Source of the DNA: CAZRGV01 sp964599655
Lineage (GTDB): Bacteria > Planctomycetota > Planctomycetia > Isosphaerales > Isosphaeraceae
Direction of reading: 5' to 3'
NCBI GenBank assembly: GCA_964599655.1
Contig: CAZRGV010000096.1
Span: 1-24,582 of the forward strand
DNA length: 24,582 bases
Positions within the stretch are counted from its first letter, which is position 1. Each line of letters opens with the position of its first letter. The notes under the pieces were generated by a model, which was not told the DNA's origin, did not search any database, and saw nothing but the letters and a program-made list of their open reading frames with translations. Of the stretch, positions 1-6,720 are shown in pieces. A program made the translations under genes and the position numbers.

Positions 1-303
1 GTGGTTAAGGTTCCGAGCCTCCTCGATGGCGTACTCGATGACCTTCTTGGCCCTCGGGGTTTGCGGCAGTTTGCCCATGGTCACCATATCGGGCCCGGAC
101 TGGACGATCTTCTCGACTTCGACCCGGATTTTCCGGAGGTCGACGTCGAGGTTCTTCAAGACGTTCGCGGCGACCCCGCTGCCTTCCTTGACGAGGCCGA
201 GCAAGACGTGTTCGGTGCCGACGTACTCGTGGTTGAAGCGTTGGGCTTCCTGATTGGCAAGCTGCATCACCTTGCGGGCACGATCGGTGAAACGTTCATA
301 CAT
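1..303 (-). CDS. clpC: ATP-dependent Clp protease ATP-binding subunit ClpC, N-terminal part (runs off the left edge)
   Basis: Only the first 101 residues lie in the window. They match the Clp N-domain of ClpC: the protein begins MYERFTDRARKVMQLANQEA, followed by the conserved EYVGTEHVLLGL segment (about residues 26-37) and KKVIEYAIEEAR near the edge. In the family this domain binds adaptors and substrates, and the hexameric AAA+ ATPase unfolds proteins for ClpP. The ATPase domains are outside the window, so their integrity cannot be judged. The ATG at 303 was chosen because it gives the canonical N-terminus, with a GGAG at 312-315 eight bases upstream. The nearest gene on the same strand (TPR membrane protein) ends 416 bases upstream, so clpC probably has its own promoter. 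No CIRCE-type inverted repeat was seen in that gap. ClpA/ClpB are less likely because ClpC N-domains typically begin with this MYERFT-type sequence. Confidence 0.95.
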   Translation of the reverse strand, partial: MYERFTDRARKVMQLANQEAQRFNHEYVGTEHVLLGLVKEGSGVAANVLKNLDVDLRKIRVEVEKIVQSGPDMVTMGKLPQTPRAKKVIEYAIEEARNLNH

Positions 304-719
304 GCGGTCGACTCCGGCGAGATGTCCGGTCTGGGATTGGGGGCCAGGCCGGTTCGGCACCTTCCATCGTATTTTGTACGTTGCGGCCAGTCCAAACGTT
401 CAACAAATCGACGGGTGAACGGCGCGGTGGGATGTCCCGCGACGCCGAGCCGACGTGCTTCGAATACAGAATCTTCCGCCTTTCTTCGACGGAATTCAAC
501 TCCGGAACCGATCCCGCCGCCGGCAAAGTCGTCAAAATCACCAGGACGCCCTCCGAAGATGCCTTGACGCTTGGACTTGACGCGGCCCTCGGGGAGAGGG
601 TTCGTTGGTCGAAACGGGAATCCGTGACGCGTCGAAACGGCGGATGGACAGGTCCTTCTCAAGAAAAGCGGACGCCGCACGGCGTGTTCGGGTTCGTTGG
701 GACCGGGACGCGTCGTCGT
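304..719. other. Intergenic region upstream of clpC
   Basis: About 416 bases between the TPR membrane gene and clpC, both on the minus strand. No credible gene was seen; open frames here lack any recognisable protein character. The most AT-rich patch contains a minus-strand TACAAAAT (371-378) and TTGAAC (398-403), but they are 19 bases apart, so this is only a weak clpC promoter candidate. A small hairpin, CCCTC-GGGGA-GAGGG at about 584-598, lies some 120 bases past the end of the TPR gene and has no T-run. Confidence 0.4.
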
Positions 720-1244
720 TCAGTCGTTCTCCAACCGTGCCAGGGCCTGGCCGATTTCCCAGCGCCACTTGGCTCCCTGGTCGAGTTCGAGACACTGGCG
801 GAAGGTTTGTCGGGCCAGTCCGTGCTGGCCGGTGCGAACGAAGAGGGAGCCCAGTTGCATCAAGGCGTCGGCGTCGGTCTCATCCATGGCGAGGATTTGC
901 TCGAAGAGCCGTCGCGCGTCGTTCCAGCGGCCCTGAAGGTAGTGGCCGAGCGCCTCGCGGTAGAGCCGGTCGATCTCGGTCCGGTGTCGCTCGGGGTGGC
1001 AGCGCCAGACCCACCACAAGGTGTAACCCATGGCGGCTAGCCAGGTGATCATGGCCAGGGCCGCGAAGAACGCGGGCCAGCCCGAGGCGAAGGCGTCGGT
1101 CCAGAGGAACTGGGTCAGGACGGCCAGGTTCAAGGTCGCCGCGAAGAGGGCGGCGAGCATCAACCCGAGCACTTCTTGCCCGGACCAGATTTGGGCGAGA
1201 CCCGGCCAGAGACTCAACACGGCGATCCAGGCGCGCCGGGGCAT
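720..1244 (-). CDS. Small membrane protein with C-terminal TPR repeats
   Basis: A 174-residue protein with two parts. Residues about 5-82 form three hydrophobic stretches (roughly 5-20, 26-48 and 58-82), consistent with membrane segments. Residues about 90-170 are soluble and look like two to three tetratricopeptide repeats: the pattern YREALGHYLQGRWNDARRLF is followed by ADALMQLGSLFVRTGQHGLA, with the usual Ala/Gly/Leu spacing. TPRs mediate protein-protein contacts, so this is probably a membrane-anchored scaffold or assembly factor; no enzymatic motif is visible. The ATG at 1244 has a strong AAGGAG seven bases upstream. It lies 191 bases downstream of the AsmA-like gene on the same strand and could share its transcript. 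The specific role is unknown. Confidence 0.8.
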   Translation of the reverse strand: MPRRAWIAVLSLWPGLAQIWSGQEVLGLMLAALFAATLNLAVLTQFLWTDAFASGWPAFFAALAMITWLAAMGYTLWWVWRCHPERHRTEIDRLYREALGHYLQGRWNDARRLFEQILAMDETDADALMQLGSLFVRTGQHGLARQTFRQCLELDQGAKWRWEIGQALARLEND

Positions 1245-1435
1245 CGTGCGGCTCCTTCCGTCCGTTCCGCTCGATCGCGTCGAGACGATCCTTCAAAGCG
1301 CGTAAGGAATTCTAATCGATACGATTGTCAAGTTCAAGCAGAAGTGGCCGCGCGGAGCACGTCGAGGGCGTTCGGGCCTGGCGGCCGATTCGAGGCGTGG
1401 CGTCGATCGCGATCGCGACGGGTTCGATCGCGCGG

Positions 1436-2758
1436 TCAGCGTCGGAGGCGGTCGCGGGACCGGATGCGGCGGCCGAGGTCGCGGAGGCGTTGAAAGTCGT
1501 CCTGAACGCGGCTGCCGGCGCGGTCGACCCACTCGTCGAGCCGGAGGCCGTCGACGGAGAGGGCGACCGACTGGACCGTTCCCTGGATGCGGAGGTTGGC
1601 CATCTGCTGGATCGCTCCGGGAAGCTCGCCGAGCCACTGCCGGGTTTCGGGAGGGAGCCGGTCGGTGAGGGCGCCCAGTCTCGACGTGATTTCCTGGGTG
1701 CGGGCGAGGTAGTCGATGCGCCCGTCGAAGTCGGTCCAACCGACCATGGTCAGGGGCAACGGGCCGACCTGGAGCGCCAGGTTTTTCGTGGCGACGCGGC
1801 GGTTGGCGATGGCGAAGTCGCCTCGGATCGAGCCGATGCGGCCCTGGTCGGGCATTCGCAACGCGCTGGCGATCTGCGAGAGGACCCGGGAGCCGTCCAC
1901 GTCGATTTCGTCGAGGGCGACGTTGCCCTGTCCGGCGAGGTTCCGAGCGATCTCGGCGCCGGAGTTTCCCTTGGTTTGCACGAAGAGGTCGAGGTCGAGC
2001 CGACCTTGCAAGGCGACCGATTCGGGGCTTCCGGCCAGGATGGGGACGAGGTACGTGATGGCTCGCATGCCGGCATCGAGCTGGGCGTGCTCGATGCGGA
2101 CTTCCCCCTCGTAGGACGGCAGGGAGTCGCCCCAATCGAGCCGGGCGGCCATCGCGAATCGGCCGCCATTGAGGGTTCCGTCGAGCTGTTCGACCTGGAG
2201 CTGGCCGGTTCTCCAGTGGCCCCGGCCGGCGACGTTGGCGAGGTCGAGCTTTGTGCCGGACATCTCGTCGAGGAAGAGGACGCGGGTCTCGGAGAGCTCG
2301 ATGGCCATGACGGGGGGATTCGGATCACGGGCCTGGTCGGCGTTCGATGCGGGAGCGTCGCCCTGGCTCTGGAAGAGGTCGGCGAATTCGAGGGAGCCGT
2401 CGGCGAGTCGCCGGACGCGGAGGCTCAGTCCCGAGGCGCGGCAGGCGGTCGGCTCGACGCGGCCGGCCAGAACTTGAAGCGGGCTGAGGTCGAGCTGGAT
2501 TTCCGAGGCGCGGAGCCAGGGACCGAGTTCGGGGACGGGCGGGCCGATTTGGAGGTCGAGGACCTGAATGCCACCGAGGACGCCCAGCCGGACGCCGCCG
2601 ATCTGAACGGGTTGATGGACCGCCTGGCTGAGCGCGCCGGCGACGGTCCGGCGCGCCCATTCGGTGGGGGCGATCGCCAGCACGAGGGCCCAGAGGGCCG
2701 GCGGCAGGACCAGCAGGGCCAGGACGAGTCGGCGCCAGTGTTTGCCAGGACGTTTCAT
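1436..2758 (-). CDS. AsmA-like inner-membrane/periplasmic protein
   Basis: A 440-residue protein with one N-terminal membrane anchor (about residues 10-30, after a basic MKRPGKHWRR start) and a long beta-rich exported region. The anchor is followed by a phrase typical of AsmA-family N-termini (LSQAVHQPVQIGGVRLGVLG), then alternating hydrophobic segments ending in a DFDGRIDYLARTQEI-like stretch typical of the AsmA C-terminal domain. AsmA-family proteins (bridge-like lipid transfer relatives) are linked to outer-membrane biogenesis and phospholipid transport between membranes. This supports a diderm envelope. The ATG at 2758 is preceded by AAGGA (2765-2769) with a six-base spacer. The C-terminus is Arg-rich, ending RSRDRLRR. 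It is shorter than E. coli AsmA (about 617 residues). The family assignment is reasonably sure; the cargo is unknown. Confidence 0.8.
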   Translation of the reverse strand: MKRPGKHWRRLVLALLVLPPALWALVLAIAPTEWARRTVAGALSQAVHQPVQIGGVRLGVLGGIQVLDLQIGPPVPELGPWLRASEIQLDLSPLQVLAGRVEPTACRASGLSLRVRRLADGSLEFADLFQSQGDAPASNADQARDPNPPVMAIELSETRVLFLDEMSGTKLDLANVAGRGHWRTGQLQVEQLDGTLNGGRFAMAARLDWGDSLPSYEGEVRIEHAQLDAGMRAITYLVPILAGSPESVALQGRLDLDLFVQTKGNSGAEIARNLAGQGNVALDEIDVDGSRVLSQIASALRMPDQGRIGSIRGDFAIANRRVATKNLALQVGPLPLTMVGWTDFDGRIDYLARTQEITSRLGALTDRLPPETRQWLGELPGAIQQMANLRIQGTVQSVALSVDGLRLDEWVDRAGSRVQDDFQRLRDLGRRIRSRDRLRR

Positions 2759-2771
2759 GGGCGGTCCTTCG

Positions 2772-2791
2772 TTTGTGAGTCAACCCACAAA
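2772..2791. promoter_or_regulatory. Inverted repeat TTTGTG-N8-CACAAA upstream of the asmA-like gene
   Basis: The half-sites TTTGTG (2772-2777) and CACAAA (2786-2791) are perfect inverted repeats separated by 8 bases. They sit 14-33 bases upstream of the asmA-like start codon, just beyond its Shine-Dalgarno sequence. This could be a repressor operator or, in the RNA, a small 5' hairpin. It is AT-rich compared with its surroundings. No regulator is known from the window. Confidence 0.35.
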
Positions 2792-3148
2792 TCCGGGCAT
2801 GGCCAAGACCCGGACGGCTTTTCCCCTAACGTCGCGAGCCGGTCGTCGAGCCGGCGGCGGCCTCGGGCCAGGCGCAGGGGGGCGCGGCGGGGACCATTGG
2901 CGGGCGGACCTTACCGCGGAACGGCCAAACCGGCAACCGCAATTCGAGGGTCGACGTTCTCGGGGAGGCGAATCGGCACGGATCCACCCACGATCGGGCG
3001 CACTCGGGCCCAGCGCAACGAGTTGCGGCGCTCGGCGCCGGATGGGGGTCGATCGGGGGCCCGACGCCGCCGGCGTGTGGCATGATCAAGCGTCGCGGCG
3101 GCTTTAGCCTCTTGCGTCGGCCATTCGGGGGGAGTAGCCTCGCCTTCG

Positions 3149-3164
3149 GATTCGAACTCGAATC
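3149..3164. promoter_or_regulatory. 16-bp palindrome GATTCGA-AC-TCGAATC upstream of the cehA-like gene
   Basis: The arms GATTCGA (3149-3155) and TCGAATC (3158-3164) are perfect inverted repeats around AC. The site ends 57 bases before the ATG at 3222, a plausible operator position. It could bind a dimeric regulator; which one is unknown. It resembles a tRNA T-loop at first sight, but no tRNA fold was found around it. Confidence 0.35.
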
Positions 3165-3221
3165 GCGATCTCCACGCCGACACGCCTGGCTTGCCGCTCT
3201 CGACACCAAGGAGGCCCCTCC

Positions 3222-5525
3222 ATGCGTCGCCCAACGTCCGGCCGCACGACCCTGGCCTGGCTTGCCGTCACGGTTCTGTCGCTTGGCTCGCTCGGCGAGC
3301 CGGTTCGGGGCGAGGACCTCGCGCTGATCGGCGATGTCGAGTTTCAACCCTTGGTGGCGCAAGCGCGACGGGTGGTCGAGTCGCTCGACATTCTCGGTCA
3401 GCCCTTGCCCCAGAAGGACAAGGACCGGCTCGAGGCGGCCTCCAAGTTGGCCGACCACCGCGAGGCGGTTCGGACCATTCAGCGGGTGCTGGATCCGTAT
3501 TGCCTGATCGGCGTCGACATCAATCCCGAGAGCCGGGTCAAGGCGAAGCCGGGCCCCGCGTCGCCGAAGCTCATCCAGCAGGGCTGGCGGGTCTTTCTGG
3601 TCAAGGTCAACAACGAGGCGGGCGTGACGGCCGCGCTGAAGGTCGATAGCCCGAACGCCGCGCCGATCTACAAGCGGTCGACGAGCAGCCCGAAGCCGGA
3701 GCCGGCGATTCCGCTGTCCGAGATCCCGCAGCGATGGACCGACGTTCGGATGTACGACGACCGCCCCATGAACAAGACCCTCTCGGGCCTGCCGCTGGAG
3801 TACCGCCTGATCCAGATCTTCAGCCGGGACGCCGGCCGTCGCGAGGCCAAGCTGACCTTCGACGTCGGCCAGGGCACCCAGGACCTTGGCTTCCGCAGCG
3901 ACGTCGACATTCTCTTCACGTGCGACCCGGCCGTCGAGGTGACGCTCGAAGTCGAGGACGTCGACGGCTCGCCGACGACCGCCTCGTTCCTGATCCGCGA
4001 CCCGCAAGGGCGGGTTTATCCCTCGCAGAGCCGGCGACTGGCGCCCGACTTCTTCTTCCACCCGCAAATCTACCGGAGCCACGGCGAGACGGTTTTTCTG
4101 CCTCCGGGGACGTACCAGATCGAGTCCACGCGAGGGCCCGAATACCTCGTCGAGCGGCGAACGGTCCGCATCCCCGACGCCAAGACGCACAAGGAGTCGT
4201 TCCGGCTGAAGCGATGGGCCGACCTGGCCAAGATGCACTGGTACTCGGGCGACCACCACGTTCATGCCGCCGGTTGCGCCCATTACGAGAGCCCGACCGA
4301 AGGGGTCGGGCCGGCCGACATGATGCGGCACATCCTGGGAGAGGACCTCGACGTCGGGTGCGTCCTGAGCTGGGGGCCTTGCTGGTACGCGCAGAAGGAG
4401 TACTTCGACGGCAAGCTGCACGAGCTGTCGACGCCCGAACATTTGATGCGGTACGACGTCGAGGTTTCGGGCTTCCCGTCGTCGCACAGCGGCCACCTTT
4501 GCCTGATCCGGCTCAAGGAAGACGACTACCCCGGCACGACCCGGATCGAGGAGTGGCCGAGCTGGGACTTGCCCGTGCTTCAGTGGGGCAAGTCGCAAGG
4601 GGGCGTCGTCGGGTTCTCCCACTCGGGCTGGGGCTTGCAGACGAAGGAGAAGTCGCTGCCGAATGACGAGATTCCGCCGTACGACGGCATCGGGGCGAAC
4701 GAGTACATCGTCGACGTGGTTCATGGCGCGGTCGACTTCATCTCGACCGTCGACACGCCGGCCCCCTACGAGCTCAACATCTGGTACCACACGCTCAACT
4801 GCGGCTACCGGGCGCGGATCAGCGGCGAGACCGACTTCCCTTGCATTTACGGCGAGCGGGTCGGCCTGGGCCGGATCTACGTCAAGCTCGACGACGGGAA
4901 GCTCGACTACGACCGTTGGGCCGAAGGGGTCAAGCAAGGGCGCTCCTACGTCGGCGACGGCCGGAGCCACCTAGTCGACTTCCAGGTGAACGATCGCGAG
5001 GTGGGCGTCGATGGCAGCGAGCTGAAGCTCGATCAGCCCGGCAAGGTGACGGTCAAGGTCAAGGCCGGCGCGTATCTTGATCCGACACCCAGCGAGGAGG
5101 CCAGGGCCATCCGCGACCGTCCGCTCGACCAGAAGCCTTACTGGGACATCGAGCGCGCCCGGATCGGCGAGACCCGCAAGGTCCCCGTCGAGGTGGTCGT
5201 CAACGGCAAGCCGGTGGCCAAGCAGGAGGTCGAGGCGGACGGCGCGTTCCGCGACCTGACCTTCGACGTGCCGATCGACAAGTCGAGCTGGGTGGCGGTT
5301 CGGGTCTACCCTTCGTCGCACACGAATCCCGTCTTCGTCCTGGTGGGCGATACGCCGATCCGGGCCTCGAAGAAGTCGGCCGAGTGGTGCCTCAAGGGGG
5401 TCGACCAGTGCTGGTCGCAGAAAGCGCCCAAGATCCGAAAGGCCGAGCGCGAAGACGCCCGCAAGGCGTTCGACGTGGCCCGCGAGGCGTACAGAAAGAT
5501 CCTGGCCGAGTCGGCGGAGGATTGA
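3222..5525 (+). CDS. CehA/McbA-family metallohydrolase (PHP-type), exported
   Basis: A 767-residue protein. Residues 1-30 form a signal peptide (basic RRPTSGR, a hydrophobic core, then VRGED near the cleavage site), so it probably acts in the periplasm or outside the cell. Residues about 330-560 carry the PHP-like metallohydrolase core: GDHHVHA at 343-349 gives the metal-binding H-x-H (H346, H348), followed by an SSHSGHLCLI segment and GGVVGFSHSGWG, which supply further histidines. The region before it (about 200-330) is beta-rich and probably a carbohydrate-binding-like or Ig-like domain. The C-terminus (about 590-767) adds another beta-rich part and a charged helix. CehA and McbA hydrolyse carbaryl, but most homologues in planctomycetes have unknown substrates. 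The start is secure: AAGGAGG at 3208-3214, seven bases before the ATG. The next gene starts 82 bases downstream on the same strand. Confidence 0.88.
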   Translation: MRRPTSGRTTLAWLAVTVLSLGSLGEPVRGEDLALIGDVEFQPLVAQARRVVESLDILGQPLPQKDKDRLEAASKLADHREAVRTIQRVLDPYCLIGVDINPESRVKAKPGPASPKLIQQGWRVFLVKVNNEAGVTAALKVDSPNAAPIYKRSTSSPKPEPAIPLSEIPQRWTDVRMYDDRPMNKTLSGLPLEYRLIQIFSRDAGRREAKLTFDVGQGTQDLGFRSDVDILFTCDPAVEVTLEVEDVDGSPTTASFLIRDPQGRVYPSQSRRLAPDFFFHPQIYRSHGETVFLPPGTYQIESTRGPEYLVERRTVRIPDAKTHKESFRLKRWADLAKMHWYSGDHHVHAAGCAHYESPTEGVGPADMMRHILGEDLDVGCVLSWGPCWYAQKEYFDGKLHELSTPEHLMRYDVEVSGFPSSHSGHLCLIRLKEDDYPGTTRIEEWPSWDLPVLQWGKSQGGVVGFSHSGWGLQTKEKSLPNDEIPPYDGIGANEYIVDVVHGAVDFISTVDTPAPYELNIWYHTLNCGYRARISGETDFPCIYGERVGLGRIYVKLDDGKLDYDRWAEGVKQGRSYVGDGRSHLVDFQVNDREVGVDGSELKLDQPGKVTVKVKAGAYLDPTPSEEARAIRDRPLDQKPYWDIERARIGETRKVPVEVVVNGKPVAKQEVEADGAFRDLTFDVPIDKSSWVAVRVYPSSHTNPVFVLVGDTPIRASKKSAEWCLKGVDQCWSQKAPKIRKAEREDARKAFDVAREAYRKILAESAED

Positions 5526-5554
5526 TGGACGACCGTCGCGTCTTCGTCTCTTTC

Positions 5555-5572
5555 GAGCCGCGATCGCGGCTC
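5555..5572. repeat. Perfect 18-bp palindrome GAGCCGCGATCGCGGCTC
   Basis: The sequence at 5555-5572 is its own reverse complement. As RNA it gives a 7-bp stem with a GATC loop, located 30 bases after the cehA-like stop and 36 bases before the next start. There is no T-run on either side, so it is not a canonical intrinsic terminator; it may be an mRNA-stabilising 3' hairpin or a protein-binding site. Confidence 0.45.
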
Positions 5573-5607
5573 ATCCCTCCGTGGGGCTCAATGCCAGGAG
5601 ATCCGTC

Positions 5608-6624
5608 ATGACCGAACCCGAGCCGACGTCCGTTCCCGGTCCCGAACCCGCCGAGGTCGTCAGCCACGCCGAATCCTCCCCGCCGGTTTCAACGCCGTCG
5701 CCGGAGGTTGCGCCGGCGACCCAGGACGTCGGGGAAGCCGCCCAGACCACCTCGACCGAGCCATTGCCGAAAAGCGGTCGGATCTGGGCGGTTGTGTTGT
5801 CGACCGCGCTGGTGGCCGGCCTCATCTCGTTCGCCGGGGGCGAGGCCGCCTTCAAGGCCTACGAGTTCAGCCCGGAGGTTTCCGGCCTGACGAACGAGGA
5901 CCTGCCCAGCACGCCGAAGGGTTCCGGCTCTGATGCGACCCGGGCCCTGGAGTTCAACCCGCAACGGATGCTCTCGCTCGAGGAATTCGCCAAGATTCAC
6001 AGGGCGCGCGAGGCCCGGTCGATGATCAACCGGGCGGTGGTGGGCTACGCCGGGCTGGGCGCGGCCCTCGGGCTGGGTCTGGGACTGGCCGGAGCCTTGC
6101 TGCGAGGGTTTTCGGTGAAGACCCTGGCGGCGCCGCTGGTCGGGCTCGCCCTGGGCGGGTTGGCCGGCGCCGGAATCAGCCGGTTGATGGTTCCGATCTA
6201 TCGATCGCACATGGGAACGTCCGGGGTGGCGACCCTGGAAGGCGCCAAGTTCGAAGACCTCGCCGGTCAAGGTTCGCAGTTCATCGACCTGAAGTGGCCG
6301 TTTCTGACCCATGGCGCCATCTGGGTGAGCATCGGCCTGTCGGCGGGTCTGGCGCTCGGTCTGGCGTTGGGCCACCTTCGAACGATCGGGCTGTCGGTTC
6401 TTGGCGGCGTTCTCGGCGCGGTGGGCGCGACCATCCTCTACGAGGTCCTCGGCGCGATCCTCTTCCCGCTGGCCGAGACGCCTCATCCGGTCCCGATCGA
6501 GCTGCCGGCCCGCCTGTTCGCCCATCTCTCGGTCGCGATTCTCATCGGGGCCGGAGCCGTCTGGTCGATCCTGCACCTCCGGATGACGCGAGCCAAACCG
6601 GCCGCCCCCGCGCCCACCGCCTGA
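5608..6624 (+). CDS. Multi-pass membrane protein of unknown function
   Basis: A 338-residue protein that I do not recognise. Residues 1-57 are a Pro/Glu/Ser/Thr-rich, apparently disordered N-terminus. Hydrophobic segments follow at about 58-77, 143-165, 172-194, 233-255, 259-287 and 302-324, giving roughly six membrane helices very rich in Gly, Ala and Leu (for example GLGAALGLGLGLAGALLRG). A soluble stretch of about 65 residues separates helix 1 from helix 2. The last residues are Ala/Pro-rich. The ATG at 5608 was preferred over the in-frame GTG at 5581 because AGGAG (5596-5600) lies seven bases before it and the GTG has no ribosome binding site. It sits 82 bases after the metallohydrolase gene and 96 bases before the fusion hydrolase on the same strand, so the three may be co-transcribed. 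No catalytic motif or known transporter signature is visible. Confidence 0.75.
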   Translation: MTEPEPTSVPGPEPAEVVSHAESSPPVSTPSPEVAPATQDVGEAAQTTSTEPLPKSGRIWAVVLSTALVAGLISFAGGEAAFKAYEFSPEVSGLTNEDLPSTPKGSGSDATRALEFNPQRMLSLEEFAKIHRAREARSMINRAVVGYAGLGAALGLGLGLAGALLRGFSVKTLAAPLVGLALGGLAGAGISRLMVPIYRSHMGTSGVATLEGAKFEDLAGQGSQFIDLKWPFLTHGAIWVSIGLSAGLALGLALGHLRTIGLSVLGGVLGAVGATILYEVLGAILFPLAETPHPVPIELPARLFAHLSVAILIGAGAVWSILHLRMTRAKPAAPAPTA

Positions 6625-6720
6625 CGTGGGCTCAGTACCGAGAAGTCCGGGGACCGTTCGGACTTTCGCGCGATGGTTCCCGATCATCGAATCCGCCTTC
6701 GAACAGGGACGAAGCCGCCC

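Larger units (their letters stand above)
2759..3221. other. Divergent intergenic region between asmA-like and cehA-like genes
   Basis: A 463-base divergent spacer that should hold promoters for both flanking genes. No convincing -35/-10 pair stands out. It contains two operator-like inverted repeats, listed separately: 2772-2791, next to the asmA-like start, and 3149-3164, upstream of the cehA-like gene. Open frames across this stretch have arginine/proline-rich translations without protein character and are not called. Confidence 0.5.

Noticed and set aside
1326..1331. TTGACA on the minus strand upstream of the TPR gene
   Set aside because: The only -10-like box (TAGAAT, 1309-1314) is 11 bases away, too close; at 17 bases there is TCCTTA, which is not a -10.
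1325..3085. A 586-codon plus-strand open frame
   Set aside because: Antisense to the AsmA-like gene, which has a membrane anchor and a proper ribosome binding site.
3140..3170. T-loop-like GATTCGAACTC suggesting a tRNA
   Set aside because: No acceptor stem, D-arm or anticodon arm could be folded around it; it is better explained as a simple palindrome.
2911..3234. A 107-codon minus-strand frame in the divergent spacer
   Set aside because: It begins inside the CehA-like gene, ends in Arg/Pro-rich sequence and has no ribosome binding site.
2826..4970. A 714-codon minus-strand open frame
   Set aside because: It lies opposite the CehA-like gene, which has a signal peptide, a ribosome binding site and catalytic motifs; long antisense frames are expected at this GC content.
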